A stretch of 64,000 nt of DNA, taken from the NCBI GenBank assembly GCA_934047225.1, contig CAKOHE010000029.1, forward strand, positions 1 to 64,000, given 5' to 3'. The stretch comes from Ypsolopha sequella. Lineage: Eukaryota; Arthropoda; Insecta; Lepidoptera; Ypsolophidae. Below are positions 1 to 9,918 of this stretch, in pieces (position 1 is the stretch's first letter; every line of letters begins with the position of its first letter). Under the pieces are notes generated by a model, which was not told the origin of the DNA, did not search any database, and was given only the letters and a program-made list of their open reading frames with translations. The translations under genes were made by a program, and so were the position numbers.

Positions 1-2331
1 GTGTACATCCTTGGGGACTTCAATGCACATCCCGGTGAGTCGTTCTCCGATGAGTTATTTGACTTTTGTAATGAACACTCGTGGTCGTGTGTAGATAGGG
101 AGATATTACCGGACGATACGTTCACGTTTGTGAGTGACGCACACGGGAGCCGGCGATGGCTGGATCATAGTGTAGTGACTGAAGCGGCGAAACAGTCTAT
201 TGTGAATATTTCTGTTTTATATGATACTTATTGGTCTGACCATATGCCTCTCCAAGTTGAATGTAATATTAACATAATAAAACCTAAAATATTAATACCT
301 AAAGTTACTTGCGATAAGGTAAAATGGGGTGAGCGGGACTTAAGCCAGATTAATAGGTATCAGGAACTGTGTAACTCTAGATTAAGGTCAATTGACTTCG
401 ATCAAACATTTAACTCATGTTGTGATATAATGTGTAATAACTTAGAACATCGAATTTTATTGAACAATATGTATGACAACATAATATCTATTCTTTCTGA
501 AGCGGCTGAGTCTTCTTATGTTGAAAAAGCAGCAAGGAAACGAAATTATGTAACCGGTTGGAATAAACATGTCCGTAGTGCTCACGGTGAGGCTCGTGTC
601 TGTTTTCAGACTTGGGTGTGGTACGGCAAACCAAAACATGGTTTGTTTTACGACCGCATGTGCGAAACAAGAAAAGTCTTTAAATCTAAATTAAAGTGGT
701 GCCAAAATAACGAACAGCAGATAAAAATGGACATCATTGCTGAGCACCATCGAAATAAAAATTTTAGTAAATTCTGGAAAAACACAAACAAGCTGAATCA
801 GACACCCGCTCTCCCTGTGAGTGTAGCTGGAGTGCATGAGCCCACTGATATTGCTAACCTGTTTAAAGAACATTTCAGAGTTCAATCTTCACTGGGGCCC
901 GCGTCTCAGGGGACTCATGATGAGGCTGTTGTGAGGGAACGTAGTGTCACTATTAGTGCAAGAGATGTAGCAACTGTCATTAAAGGCATGGTCAGAGGGA
1001 AGAGTCCTGGTCACGACAGCCTCAGCATTGAGCACTTGAAGTACGCAGGAGTTCATCTTCCCAGAGTGTTAGCCATGTTTTATACGCTTTGTCTTGGCCA
1101 TTCATACCTACCTGACAAGTTAATGCGTACAGTGGTAGTCCCAATTATTAAAAACAAAACGGGGGATACTTCTGACTTGGCCAACTACAGACCAATATCT
1201 CTAGCTTCTGTGATCGCTAAGGTACTGGACAGTCTGCTTGATAGACATTTGAATAAGCATATTTGTCTTAATGATGCGCAGTTCGGATTTCGCTCAGGTC
1301 TCTCTACGGAGAATGCTATCTTTTGTCTCAAGCAGACTGTTCAGTACTATACAGCCAGGAAAACACCTGTGTTTGCATGTTTTTTAGATCTCTCTAAAGC
1401 ATTTGATCTCGTATCGTATGATGTGTTATGGGACAAACTAAGAAGAGAGACCACTGTACCATATGAGATAATATGTCTGTTTAAACATTGGTATAACAAC
1501 CAGAGAAACAAAGTTAAATGGGGAGGAGCCTTCTCAGATGAATATGGGTTGGAATGCGGGGTGAGGCAGGGAGGGCTGTCCTCTCCCCGTCTTTTTAACC
1601 TGTACATCAATAAGCTGCTCGATGAGCTCAGCGGCACCAGCATCGGCTGTCATGTGGATGGAGTTAGCGTCAATAACATAAGCTACGCTGATGATATGGT
1701 GCTGCTGAGTCCATCGGTCAGCGCGCTGAGGAGGCTTCTTTCCATATGTCAGTCGTATGTTGAGGCGCATGGTCTAAAGTATAACGCAAAAAAGAGCGAG
1801 TTTTTAATATTTAAGGCAGGGCCTAAAACATATAAAATTGTGCCTGAAGTCAAGCTCTGCGGTTCCTCGTTGTCCAGGGTCACGCACTTCAAATACTTGG
1901 GGCACTGGGTTCGAGAGGACCTCAGTGATTGTAATGATATAGAGAGGGAGCGCAGGTCGCTGGCTGTCCGATGTAATATGCTTGCCCGCAGATTTGCACG
2001 GTGTACGAATCAGGTAAAGGTGACGCTCTTCAAAGCATATTGCCAGTCCTTTTACACGTGTAGTCTGTGGGTGGACTACACGCGTCGGGCATATAGCGAC
2101 CTGCGGGTCCAGTATAATAATGCTTTCAGGATATTGTTGGGGTTGCCGCGATATTGCAGCGCCTCTTTCATGTTCGCGGAAGCACACACAGATGGTTTCG
2201 CTGCAATCATGCGTAAGTACTGTGCGTCGCTGCTCAGTCGAATACGAGCCAGCCCCAATAGTATCCTGAGGGTGTTATCTGATAGGTGGGACTCTCCCCT
2301 TTTTAAAAAGTGGATGGAGCTCCACAATTAA
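1..2331 (+). CDS. LINE ORF2: endonuclease C-terminal part plus reverse transcriptase, cut by window start
   Basis: Open from the first base of the window, so the 5' part is missing and the true start lies upstream. Residues 1-85 are the C-terminal part of an AP-type (EEP) endonuclease: GDFN at 5-8 and SDH at 79-81 are family catalytic motifs. The reverse transcriptase follows: YRPISL, FLDLSKAFD at 461-469, a GVRQGG motif and the catalytic YADD at 562-565, then a thumb region with FKYLGHWV. The protein nicks target DNA and copies its own RNA at the nick (target-primed reverse transcription). The 776-codon frame has no internal stop, so the copy is fairly young. The ending resembles the CR1/L2/Rex1 group, but the clade is uncertain. 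Confidence 0.9.
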   Translation: MYILGDFNAHPGESFSDELFDFCNEHSWSCVDREILPDDTFTFVSDAHGSRRWLDHSVVTEAAKQSIVNISVLYDTYWSDHMPLQVECNINIIKPKILIPKVTCDKVKWGERDLSQINRYQELCNSRLRSIDFDQTFNSCCDIMCNNLEHRILLNNMYDNIISILSEAAESSYVEKAARKRNYVTGWNKHVRSAHGEARVCFQTWVWYGKPKHGLFYDRMCETRKVFKSKLKWCQNNEQQIKMDIIAEHHRNKNFSKFWKNTNKLNQTPALPVSVAGVHEPTDIANLFKEHFRVQSSLGPASQGTHDEAVVRERSVTISARDVATVIKGMVRGKSPGHDSLSIEHLKYAGVHLPRVLAMFYTLCLGHSYLPDKLMRTVVVPIIKNKTGDTSDLANYRPISLASVIAKVLDSLLDRHLNKHICLNDAQFGFRSGLSTENAIFCLKQTVQYYTARKTPVFACFLDLSKAFDLVSYDVLWDKLRRETTVPYEIICLFKHWYNNQRNKVKWGGAFSDEYGLECGVRQGGLSSPRLFNLYINKLLDELSGTSIGCHVDGVSVNNISYADDMVLLSPSVSALRRLLSICQSYVEAHGLKYNAKKSEFLIFKAGPKTYKIVPEVKLCGSSLSRVTHFKYLGHWVREDLSDCNDIERERRSLAVRCNMLARRFARCTNQVKVTLFKAYCQSFYTCSLWVDYTRRAYSDLRVQYNNAFRILLGLPRYCSASFMFAEAHTDGFAAIMRKYCASLLSRIRASPNSILRVLSDRWDSPLFKKWMELHN

Positions 2332-2508
2332 TAATTTAATTTGATTGGATTTGATTTAATTTAATTCAATTTTATTTAATTTTATTTGATTTAATTTATA
2401 CTCGCCTGTTCTCTTACTAACACTAGTCCATAAGTTATTTTGTATTACTAACACTTTATGGACCCTGTCTGAAATAAATTATTTTATTATTATTATTATT
2501 ATTATTAA
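1..2508 (+). mobile_element. Non-LTR retrotransposon (CR1/L2/Rex1-like), 3' part with tail
   Basis: The ORF2 stop is followed by an AT-rich 3' untranslated region made of TTTAATT-like steps, a polyadenylation-like AATAAA near 2473, and a terminal (ATT)n run at about 2484-2508. A short 3' microsatellite instead of a poly(A) tail fits the CR1/L2-type LINE groups. The 5' half lies outside the window. Confidence 0.8.
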
Positions 2509-2633
2509 TCGCTCGATACAACATGTCTATCCCTCTCGAGGTAGATCAACAGAGTGAGAGAGAGTGAGCACTGTATCACGCTCCATCGAGCTCGATATGG
2601 TTTGTTCTGCAGGTTTATTTCACTGATATATTG

Positions 2634-3050
2634 GGTCTTTACATATGAAATTGCCGTTTTCTATAAAGAATTTGAAGGAAACTCAAATTTCAGTACTAAC
2701 ATTTTTGCATTTTTTTAGGAATGACAAATCCAAATTATGTCATTTCTTATAATGTATGAATGAGACAACATTAAGCTGACAGCAACATTAATTTAATTTT
2801 TGAAAAGTGTCAGCTGTATAAAAGGACTACGAATCTGATCATGGAAATGGGTGGCATTTAGGACGAACTGTTTGTAAATATTTAATTTTTATAATCAAAC
2901 TGAAAATAAAAACAAAATTTAATACGTAGATGTTCAACCTTGAAATCAACTTTCAAACAAAAAACAAATAATTGAAATAGCTATAGAATTACAGGAATGA
3001 TGAACTCATTCATCTGTAAGAAAGTTTCGGCAATTTCATAGGTAAAGACC
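2634..3050. mobile_element. MITE, mariner-like termini GGTCTTTAC...
   Basis: Inverted ends: left GGTCTTTACATATGAAATTG at 2634, right the complement of GGTCTTTACCTATGAAATTG ending at 3050, each flanked by TA-rich sequence (TATA on the left, TATT on the right). Length is 417 bp with no coding potential, so it would depend on a transposase elsewhere. The outer 230 bp recur in inverted orientation at 5218-5445. Assignment to Tc1/mariner rests only on the TA context and TIR style. Confidence 0.6.
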
Positions 3051-3105
3051 TATTATTCAATATAATCTGTCTCGTAGCAGGAGCGAATACAAGTGACACT
3101 TGTAC

Positions 3106-3316
3106 CACAAAATAGATACTACCAAGGCCGGCTCCATAGAACAAGCGAAAACAGACGCACACATGCATACACGCGTACGTATGATGATCTCGGCAGAATT
3201 TCGTATTGGCATTCGACCGACTTCATCCGAGATCGTCGTACGTACGCGTCTATGTGTGCGTGCGTCTGTTTTCGCTAGTTATGCGGAGTGAACCTTCTGT
3301 AAGTGGTTATTTTGTG
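3106..3316. repeat. Fold-back (hairpin) element, 211 bp
   Basis: Starts CACAAAATA and ends TATTTTGTG. The arms pair along most of their length, best in GCGAAAACAGACGCAC at about 3145-3160 and its complement near 3261-3276, then through GCGTACGTA and GATCTCGG close to the centre. Only a short loop separates the arms. This is typical of a foldback MITE. No target duplication could be fixed. Confidence 0.6.
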
Positions 3317-4047
3317 CTTGCTGTGGTCGCGTAGTCAGCACGTAGCTCGTAGACGTCGTAGCGTAGCTATACATTTTGGAAATATACATGCTGTAAATAA
3401 CCTGCGACCTTTAAATAAGGCCACGTACTGATCATACTGCACAACTATGTGAAAAAAAATTACCCGCGCAAGCTTTCAGAGAAAAAGTGCGGTAAAATTG
3501 ATTTTATTAACAGTTTTGATACATATAAAACATTTTATTTATGAACAGAAAATCACTTGTACTATCCCACAAATTCATTTAGAACTTCCTGACCGGTTTC
3601 GCCTTTGATGATGATGATGATGCCTCGTGGCCGTTTTCGGTCATAGTGACTGATCAAGGCTCAGAGCTTCGCTGGTGAGCCCTCCAATGGCTGACATAGC
3701 CTATTTTGGCCTTTTATCAAATTTCAAGTTCAAATTTATTTATTTATCATAAGTGGGTACAAGATGAAGGATATGTACATGTTTATGCTTAGTCTATAAC
3801 AATGTGGTACCATAACAAAGGTGTTGCTGTTTCCTAGCTAGGTTTTTAGGTCTGTAAGTAAGGAGTAACAGCGCCATTCTCCTTGTGTTGGGAGCAGTTA
3901 AATTGTAAAGTTAAAAGTAACTTGAAAATTAAAATAAATTTAAACAAAAACAAAAGGAGTGTGTCAGGGTGGTAGGGTGTGTGCGTGTGTGTTTGTAAGG
4001 GTGTGTTATTGTGTGAGGATGTGTTAGTGATAAGCGTATCCCTAGCC
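3317..4047. other. Non-coding stretch with LINE-tail-like sequence and GT-rich run
   Basis: No gene is visible. It holds (GAT)n at about 3608-3623, a TTCAAATTTATTTATTTATC segment around 3731 that looks like the 3' end of an old LINE, and a GT-rich simple stretch at 3958-4030. Confidence 0.4.
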
Positions 4048-4260
4048 CTACGACTGTGGTCTTGGGATCAGTTTATTGAAAGTGCGATTGCACAGGCTAC
4101 ATATCAAAAGCCCATTTACATAATTACAAGGGATGGCCGCAGATGGTCTTGCGTGGATCTCATCACGTTTGGCGTCGAGAACAGCTTTACGTTCTTCTTC
4201 AAACTCAAACACCTTCTTTTGAACAGTGAGCCTCCATCCAGGACTGTCTTGGGCTAAATC
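4048..4260 (-). pseudogene. LINE ORF2 C-terminus with terminal CCHH-like finger
   Basis: Read on the minus strand this is one open stretch that starts at the edge of homology and ends at TAG. It contains DLAQDSPGWR, the AQDR-x-x-W type end of many insect RTE/CR1-like polymerases, then a charged helix and LLICSLCNRTF, the start of the C-terminal zinc finger found after the RT domain in these elements. The finger's histidines are lost: the frame ends IPRPQS. There is no ATG and no upstream RT domain, so this is a 3' relic. Confidence 0.55.
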
Positions 4261-4671
4261 TTTTCGCCTTTATGGCATTATCAATTGATACAATTTTTTA
4301 CAAAAACATTTTTTTTTTATCTATACACAAGTAATTTTTACAATTCTTTGGAAGCTCCTTTTAAGCTAACAATAACCTGTATTAGGAGGGACCGTTCTTC
4401 CCTTGTTACATTGTTTTTGTATTTTTGTTAGTAGGAGAAAGGGTGAGTTGGTGTATGTGTTTGAGAGGGTGTGTGTGAGGGTGTGTGTGCGTGTGTAGTG
4501 TATGTGCTGAAATCTGTGTGGTATACATATTATTAGATTAGCTTTTTTTAATAATTTTATATAAATATGATAATTTTATTTCTATAGGAAAAATTAAATA
4601 CATAAATCAGGTAGTTATACTAAATGAATTTCTAATGGAAATGGAAGGCGAAAAAAGTTTGTGGCGTTAAA
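4261..4671. other. Non-coding AT-rich stretch with GT-rich simple repeat
   Basis: No gene is seen. A GT-rich simple stretch runs from about 4440 to 4505. The rest is AT-rich unique-looking sequence. Confidence 0.4.
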
Positions 4672-4985
4672 ATAGTAGTTTATGCTACAAGGGCGCAAAG
4701 GAATAAATTACGAGGACGATTTAAAACACGAGCGTAGCGAGTGTTTTAAACGTAACCGAGTAATTTATTGCTTTTACGCCCGTGTATCATACTACGTTTT
4801 TCAATGCATAGTGTGAGGAAATGAAAACAGATATAATCTTGTGAACTTTAAATTATGATTGGCTCAAAAGGATTGTATCCAGAGCTGTTAAACAGTGGAA
4901 AAAGAAGTATTACATCTATGGTACACAGGAAAGGCTGCAGGTTAGCCAACCATTGCAAGCAAATTAAAAAAAAAATTATAATAAA
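4672..4985 (+). repeat. Dispersed element family A, copy 1
   Basis: About 310 bp that recurs at 32183 and 37702. It holds TAGTAGTTTATGCTACAAGG, a hairpin whose arms run AAATTACGAGG...TTTAAAACAC and back around the palindrome GAGCGTAGCGAGTG, then CCGTGTATCATACTA and a 3' part with GGTACACAGGAAAGGCT. No coding capacity. Probably a non-autonomous transposon; termini were not resolved. Confidence 0.7.
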
Positions 4986-5091
4986 GCCCTAGGGCAAAAT
5001 AATCGACTTTTTGTTCGGTTTTGATGCATAAAAAGTGGGCCTTTACGAGCACATGCATTGAAAAATAATTAATGATCACATTAGCACAATA

Positions 5092-5217
5092 TTGGATCTC
5101 AAACCTTTGTCAAAATCAACAGCAAGCAATTTGAGGGAATTTGTGTCGAATGTCAAACAAGAACTTGCTGCCTTGACCAATCTTGAGCCAAATGTTAGGT
5201 ATTGGGATCAAATCTTC
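5092..5217 (+). pseudogene. BEL/Pao gag fragment
   Basis: Forty-two codons are open in one frame, beginning LDLKPLSKSTASNLREFV and ending EPNVRYWDQIF. This pattern (hydrophobic lead, K/S-rich turn, ALRxL-like helix, then a W-D pair) is the DUF1759/DUF1758 gag region of BEL/Pao retrotransposons. It is too short to be functional. It stops exactly where the inverted copy of the 2634 element begins. Confidence 0.5.
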
Positions 5218-5445
5218 AAAGACAGTTCGTCCTAAATGTCATCCATTTCCATGATAAGGTTCGTACATTTTTTTACAGCTGACACTTTTATAAATTTCAA
5301 TTAAAGTCACCGTTAGCTTAATGTTGTCTCTAGCATAATTTTTTTTTTAATTTGTCATTCCTAAAAAAATGCAAAGATTTTTGTACTGAAAATTGAGTTT
5401 TCTTTATATTTTCCCTAGAAAACGGCAATTTCATAGTAAATGACC
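5218..5445. mobile_element. Inverted half-copy of the 2634 MITE
   Basis: The reverse complement of this segment aligns over about 230 bp with 2634-2870: shared AAATTGCCGTTTTCTA, TTTGCATTTTTTTAGGAATG, GAGACAACATTAAGCT and AGTGTCAGCTGTA, with scattered indels. It ends in TGACC, matching the element's terminal GGTC. Confidence 0.7.
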
Positions 5446-5452
5446 TGCTTTA

Positions 5453-5721
5453 TACAAGGTGTTACAGAAAGGTGTAACCATATCTGAAGAGCTTATTCAG
5501 TCAATGGTATAGAACAACTTTTACTATGAAGCCAACCCCGAAATCTCAAAAAAAAAATCTGTCCTTCCATACATTTCAGCCGAGCGGCATTGCATTTTGC
5601 TATGAAACAGTTAACTTTTTTTTTTTCGAGATACAGTGTTTGTTCCATAGTAAAAGTTGTTCTATACCATTGACTGAATAAGCTCTTCAAATATGGTTAC
5701 ACCTTTCTGTTACACGTTGTA
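5453..5721. mobile_element. MITE with about 75-bp terminal inverted repeats
   Basis: Left end TACAAGGTGTTACAGAAAGG and right end, on the complement, TACAACGTGTAACAGAAAGG. Both continue through GTGTAACCATATCTGAAGAG-type sequence to GGTATAGAACAACTTTTACT with few mismatches. About 115 bp of loop contains A- and T-runs. TA or TATA flanks suggest a Tc1/mariner-like origin. Confidence 0.7.
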
Positions 5722-5723
5722 TA

Positions 5724-6162
5724 TCAAACGTTATAGATTAAGATGGAATGAATTATATTATATTTAAAAAGAAGGCATAGGACCCTATGCTCAAAGAAAT
5801 ACCATCATCCCTATTTATACTGTTTTTATAAAATATCTCGTAAACATAAAAATTACTTCTGATACTCAAGACAAACAAAAATAACAATAATTACGGTAAG
5901 TAGGTACCAGTAAAATAATTTTAGTAATGTATCTTATGTAATGTTTTCAGTCTTATTTGAATCATATTATTATCACATTAAAGCAGTTTAATCTAAACAG
6001 ACACTACTAGCAAGACTTAACTAACAAACAAACTTAAACAATAACACAGAATCATAACAAAACTAAATTTATTATTAAGTTGTACTTAAGGTGTTACAGT
6101 GTGCGAAAGTGCTGCCACTTTTGAAAAAAAAAACACTTTTTACTTGTATTTCGTTTTAAATA
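5724..6162. other. AT-rich sequence without recognised feature
   Basis: Nothing coding or repetitive was recognised here beyond low complexity. Confidence 0.35.
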
Positions 6163-6607
6163 AAATATGACATATATAAGTTATTTACAAAAAAGAAAAA
6201 AGTAAAAAAGGTTTATTTACAATTTGTCTAAATTTAATTTTCATTCAAATTCATTCGTTCATTCATTATAATTTATTTAAAGAAATTATTACTAGACAGT
6301 GGTACCACCTGGACTTAAGCGACAACATTGACACTGACGACTCCGACATATTACACGAGAAACCCAGACCAAGGTATGGCAACGGTGGCGCCATCTAGCA
6401 GCCGCAGGAATCAACGCAATACACATACCTATCGCGGCTGCTGGGTGGTACCACTGTCTAGTAATAATTTCTTTAAATAAATTATAATGAATGAATGAAT
6501 GAATGAATGATCGAATGAATGAATGAATGAAAATTAAATTTAGACAAATTGTAAATAAACCTTTTTTACTTTTTTCTTTTTTGTAAATAACTTATATATG
6601 TCATATT
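6163..6607. repeat. Large near-perfect inverted repeat (arms about 147 and 165 bp)
   Basis: The left arm begins near 6163 with ATATGACATATATAAGTTAT and runs to GGTACCACC at about 6309. The right arm, 6443-6607, is its complement with almost no substitutions. It differs mainly by extra GAAT units in an internal (GAAT)n run. A loop of about 130 bp with GGCGCCATC separates the arms. The loop reads open for about 30 codons before TAG, but no family was recognised. Confidence 0.75.
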
Positions 6608-6799
6608 TAATTAATTGTCAGAATCTCAACTGATGCCGGGCCCAGTGGGGCCCGAAATATATCTTGAGTTAAATTATTATTTTTACCTTTTTTTATTAAT
6701 TTTTAATCAACCAAAACTACATTAAAAATCTCATAAAAAAGAGACAAATATATATTGATCAAAAAGTTTTAAATGAAAATGACAAACTAAGCTCGGAAG

Positions 6800-7059
6800 C
6801 AGTGGCGTGCACAGAACTTTTTTCCGGAAAAGCAATCAGAAGGTCAAGTACAACAATAAAAAAAATATATATTTTTTTTAATGACACTTTGAAAAAAAAA
6901 AGTTTGTATGACGCCAGGGTAGGCACTGCCTTTCCTAGAGTGACCATTTTCATACAAACTTTTTTTTTTAAGTGTTATTTAAATTTTTTCATATTTTTTT
7001 TATTGTCGTACTTGACCTTCTGATTGCTTTTCCGAAAAAAAGTTCTGTGCACGCCACTG
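6800..7059. mobile_element. hAT-type MITE with 8-bp target duplication CTCGGAAG
   Basis: Ends CAGTGGCGTGCACAGAAC in inverted orientation. The arms continue through GCAATCAGAAGGTCAAGTAC for roughly 75 bp. The 8 bases before (6792-6799) and after (7060-7067) are both CTCGGAAG. An 8-bp duplication and CAGNGGCG-type ends are hallmarks of the hAT superfamily. No transposase is encoded. Confidence 0.85.
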
Positions 7060-7193
7060 CTCGGAAGAAATTCTGACTTTCTCATACCGCACATTGCACG
7101 TTCGAAGAGGCAGAGAAAGGTGCGGCTCGCTGACTCAAAATATCAAAGATAACTGTAAGGATTCTACTGATTTATCATTTACACAAATTAATT

Positions 7194-9621
7194 CGAAAAA
7201 TAAAAGATTTCCTACTTACAATTTAACGCAAAGAGTCGAGTCAAAAATGAGCGATGGAGATGTCAAAGGAGCCGCCCAGCCCCTTTTTTCCAGTGACGCC
7301 GTCGCCCCGGACACGCCGGAAACATTTTCCGCACTGGAGTCAAAGCATCCACCTCCATCGGCTTCTCTTCAACTGCCAAATCCACCTGATGCCTCTGGGC
7401 ACACACCCGAGGCGACATCGACAGCAGAGGAGGTGCAGTGTGCGATCGCATCCTTTAGGAACGGATCGGCCACCGGAATTGATGGACAAACGTACCGCAC
7501 AACACTTCAATGATCTCATTTGTGGAACCACAGGTGATGCCGGTTGAGCCCTCTTGGAGGATTTGACGCGCCTTGTGAATCTAATGCTGTCCGGTAAGGT
7601 GTGCGCAGACATACTTGATATTCTTTATGGAGCAAATTAATGTGCTTTAATTAAAAAAGATGGAGACATCAGGCCGATCACAGTAGGTAACACCATCCAC
7701 CGCGTGGTCTCAAAGATCTGCTGCAAACATATCCTACCAGACCTTTCAAGTAAATTTCAACCCGTTCAACTAGGCTTTGGCACGAAGGGAGGCTGTGAGG
7801 TGGCGATGTACGCGGCCCGCACCTTCCTAGAACGTGGCGGATGTGAGGAATGCGTTCAACTCACTCGACAGGGCCTTGCTGACACAAACTAAAGTAAACA
7901 TTCCACGGATATATCATTACCTGTGGCAATGTTACAGTTCGCCAACAAAACTAATATATAGAAAACACCTTTAACATTCTGCGGTTGGGTGTCAGCAAGG
8001 TGACCCACTAGGACTGGCCATTTTCAGTCTTGCTATTCACCCTTTATTTCAAGTCTAAATTCCAATTTTAATGTATGGTATTTGGACGACGGAACTCTAG
8101 GAGGCGAAGCGTGCTCTGTCCTTAATGATCTCGAAAATATTATTCATAATTTTAAATCAATCGGTATTGAACTTAATTTCACAAAATCGGAACTCTTCAT
8201 TACCAAATCAATGCGTCAATCTGAAAAAAATAACATAATTTCAAATTAACATCATCGAAAGTGAATCGCTTCGCCTTCTAGGGGCTGCTGTGCTAGATGA
8301 TTCCATTCCTAGTTTTGTAAGCAATCAAATCTCTAAATTTGAGGAATCATCAGTCCGCCTAAAAGAAATTTAATATATTTATTAAATAATTTAATATATT
8401 TAAATAATAAACATAGCCATGTGAGGGCACATGGCTATGTTTATTATTAGATACTGCCTTTTTGTACCAACATTTACTTATGTGCTACGCTGTACAGCTC
8501 TTTGGAAATATACTACCATTTTAGATCAATTAGACAAAATGTTATGGACAACTTTGACTGAAATTCTAAATTGCTCCCTAAATGACCGCGCTTGGGCCTA
8601 GGCCACGCTTCCAATCCGAATTGGAGGCCTGGGTATCCGCAAACCATCCAGCGTAGCACTGCCAGCGTTCCTGTCTTCGGCCCATAGTATGCTTGACCTC
8701 TATGGTAGAATAATTAACCCGTCACTAGGTGACGTAGAGGTCTCGTGCTTAGCCGAGGCTAGGTACGCCTGGTCAGCCACGGCCAGGCCGAGTGAAAATG
8801 ACCCGATTGCATCACAAAAGCTATGGGATGGGCCGCTTTGCAGTAAGGTTCAAAAGAACCTTATGGAAACTGCTGTTAACCCTGCAGACCGAGCCCGTCT
8901 CTTGACAACAAGTGAACCAGAATCTGGATATTGGTTGAACGCACTTCCTTCGTCTAATATTGGGACACTGCTGGACAGAACCACTTTAACCTTGGCTGTC
9001 GGCCTGAGACTAGGAACGAAGACAAACGAGCCACATCGCTGCCGTTGCGGTGAAAACGTCGACCATTTTGGCCACCACGGCTTGTCATGCCAACGCAGCG
9101 CAGGTCGGCTTTCGCGCCATGCCACACTAAACGGCGTCATCCGTCGGGCTCTTGCCAGCGCCGGCGTGCCAGCAATCCCAGAGCCAAACGGTTTGGCACG
9201 CGTCGATGGGAGAAGGCCCGACGGAATGACGCTCGTTTCATGGAAAAATGGACGGCTGCTGGTTTGGGACGCCACATGTGCAGATACTGTGGCGCCGTCA
9301 CACTTACCAGTGACCTCTGTCAAGGCAGGCGCGACGGCTTACAAAGCAGAAGGGTCTAAGAGGCGGAGATACACAACGTTGGGACAAAGTTACCATTTTT
9401 TCCCCTTCACTGTAGAAACCCTCGGGCCGTGGAGACCAGAAGCACGACGCCTCTACAAGGAGATATCGTCGCGCCTGATCGATACTTCAGGGGATCCAAG
9501 GGATGGATCCTATTTTGGGCAAAGATTAAGCTTCGCGATTCAACGAAGCAATGCCACCAGCATATTTGGTACCCTACGGGGTGACGAAAGCGATTTGGCT
9601 TCAATTTTTTATTTAGTATAG
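7194..9621 (+). pseudogene. RLE-LINE ORF2: reverse transcriptase, CCHC motif and restriction-like endonuclease, broken
   Basis: Pieces in order: SFRNGSATGIDG near 7440-7490 (RT entry motif), RPITVGNTIHRV near 7673, CQQGDPLGL near 7990, WYLDDGTLGG at 8076-8105 (the RT catalytic box, with YLDD in place of the commoner YADD), IRIGGLGIRKPS near 8625, then an uninterrupted 310-codon stretch at 8689-9621. That last stretch holds a C-x1-C-x8-H-x4-C motif (residues 118-134) and RPDG...WDATCADT (176-200), matching the PD-(D/E)xK endonuclease of R2-like LINEs. Frameshifts and stops before 8600 kill the RT; the endonuclease half is open. The clade within RLE LINEs is uncertain. Confidence 0.75.
8399..8451. 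repeat. Perfect short palindrome inside the LINE
   Basis: TAATAAACATAGCCATGTG, a 5-base loop (AGGGC), then the complement. It interrupts the LINE reading frame and is probably a hairpin formed by insertion or template switching. Confidence 0.7.
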
Positions 9622-9800
9622 TTTTATTTTGTTTATACTTGTATATTGATAGGTAATTTTAATTTATAGTTAGTTTAGTTTTTTAATGTTATAGTATTTT
9701 ATAGGCATGGGTTTTAATATTATTTAAGTTTTATTTTGTTTTAATAATAAAAATATATATAAATAAAAATAAAATATTATTCATCAAAAACATACCACCA

Positions 9801-9918
9801 TCAACACATTTTTTTTATTACTTCTGTAGGGGCACTCCTATTGCTGTCGTTTAATGATAGTTTTAATTTTTCGAACATTAAGTCCGCTCTTCTCTTAATT
9901 TTTCTCTCATCTTCTTCT
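9801..9918 (-). other. Orphan exon-like open stretch (unrecognised)
   Basis: On the minus strand a TTTCAG acceptor-like site with upstream T-rich sequence at 9919-9930 precedes 38 open codons, ending in TGA at 9801. The text begins EEDERKIKRRADLMFEKL, with a strongly charged helical character. I do not recognise a family. It could be a terminal exon of a lost gene or chance. Confidence 0.2.

Larger units (their letters stand above)
7094..9775 (+). mobile_element. Decayed RLE-type LINE with 3' UTR
   Basis: Coding remains of one ORF2 are spread over 7194-9621 in shifting frames. A 3' untranslated region follows and ends in A-rich repeats near 9775. A foldback of about 50 bp interrupts it at 8399-8451. 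Related pieces lie at 36110-36743, 38313-38428 and 39089-39721. Confidence 0.75.

Noticed and set aside
8850..9323. 157-codon minus-strand open stretch
   Set aside because: Antisense shadow of the RLE-LINE endonuclease frame, which has recognisable motifs on the plus strand.
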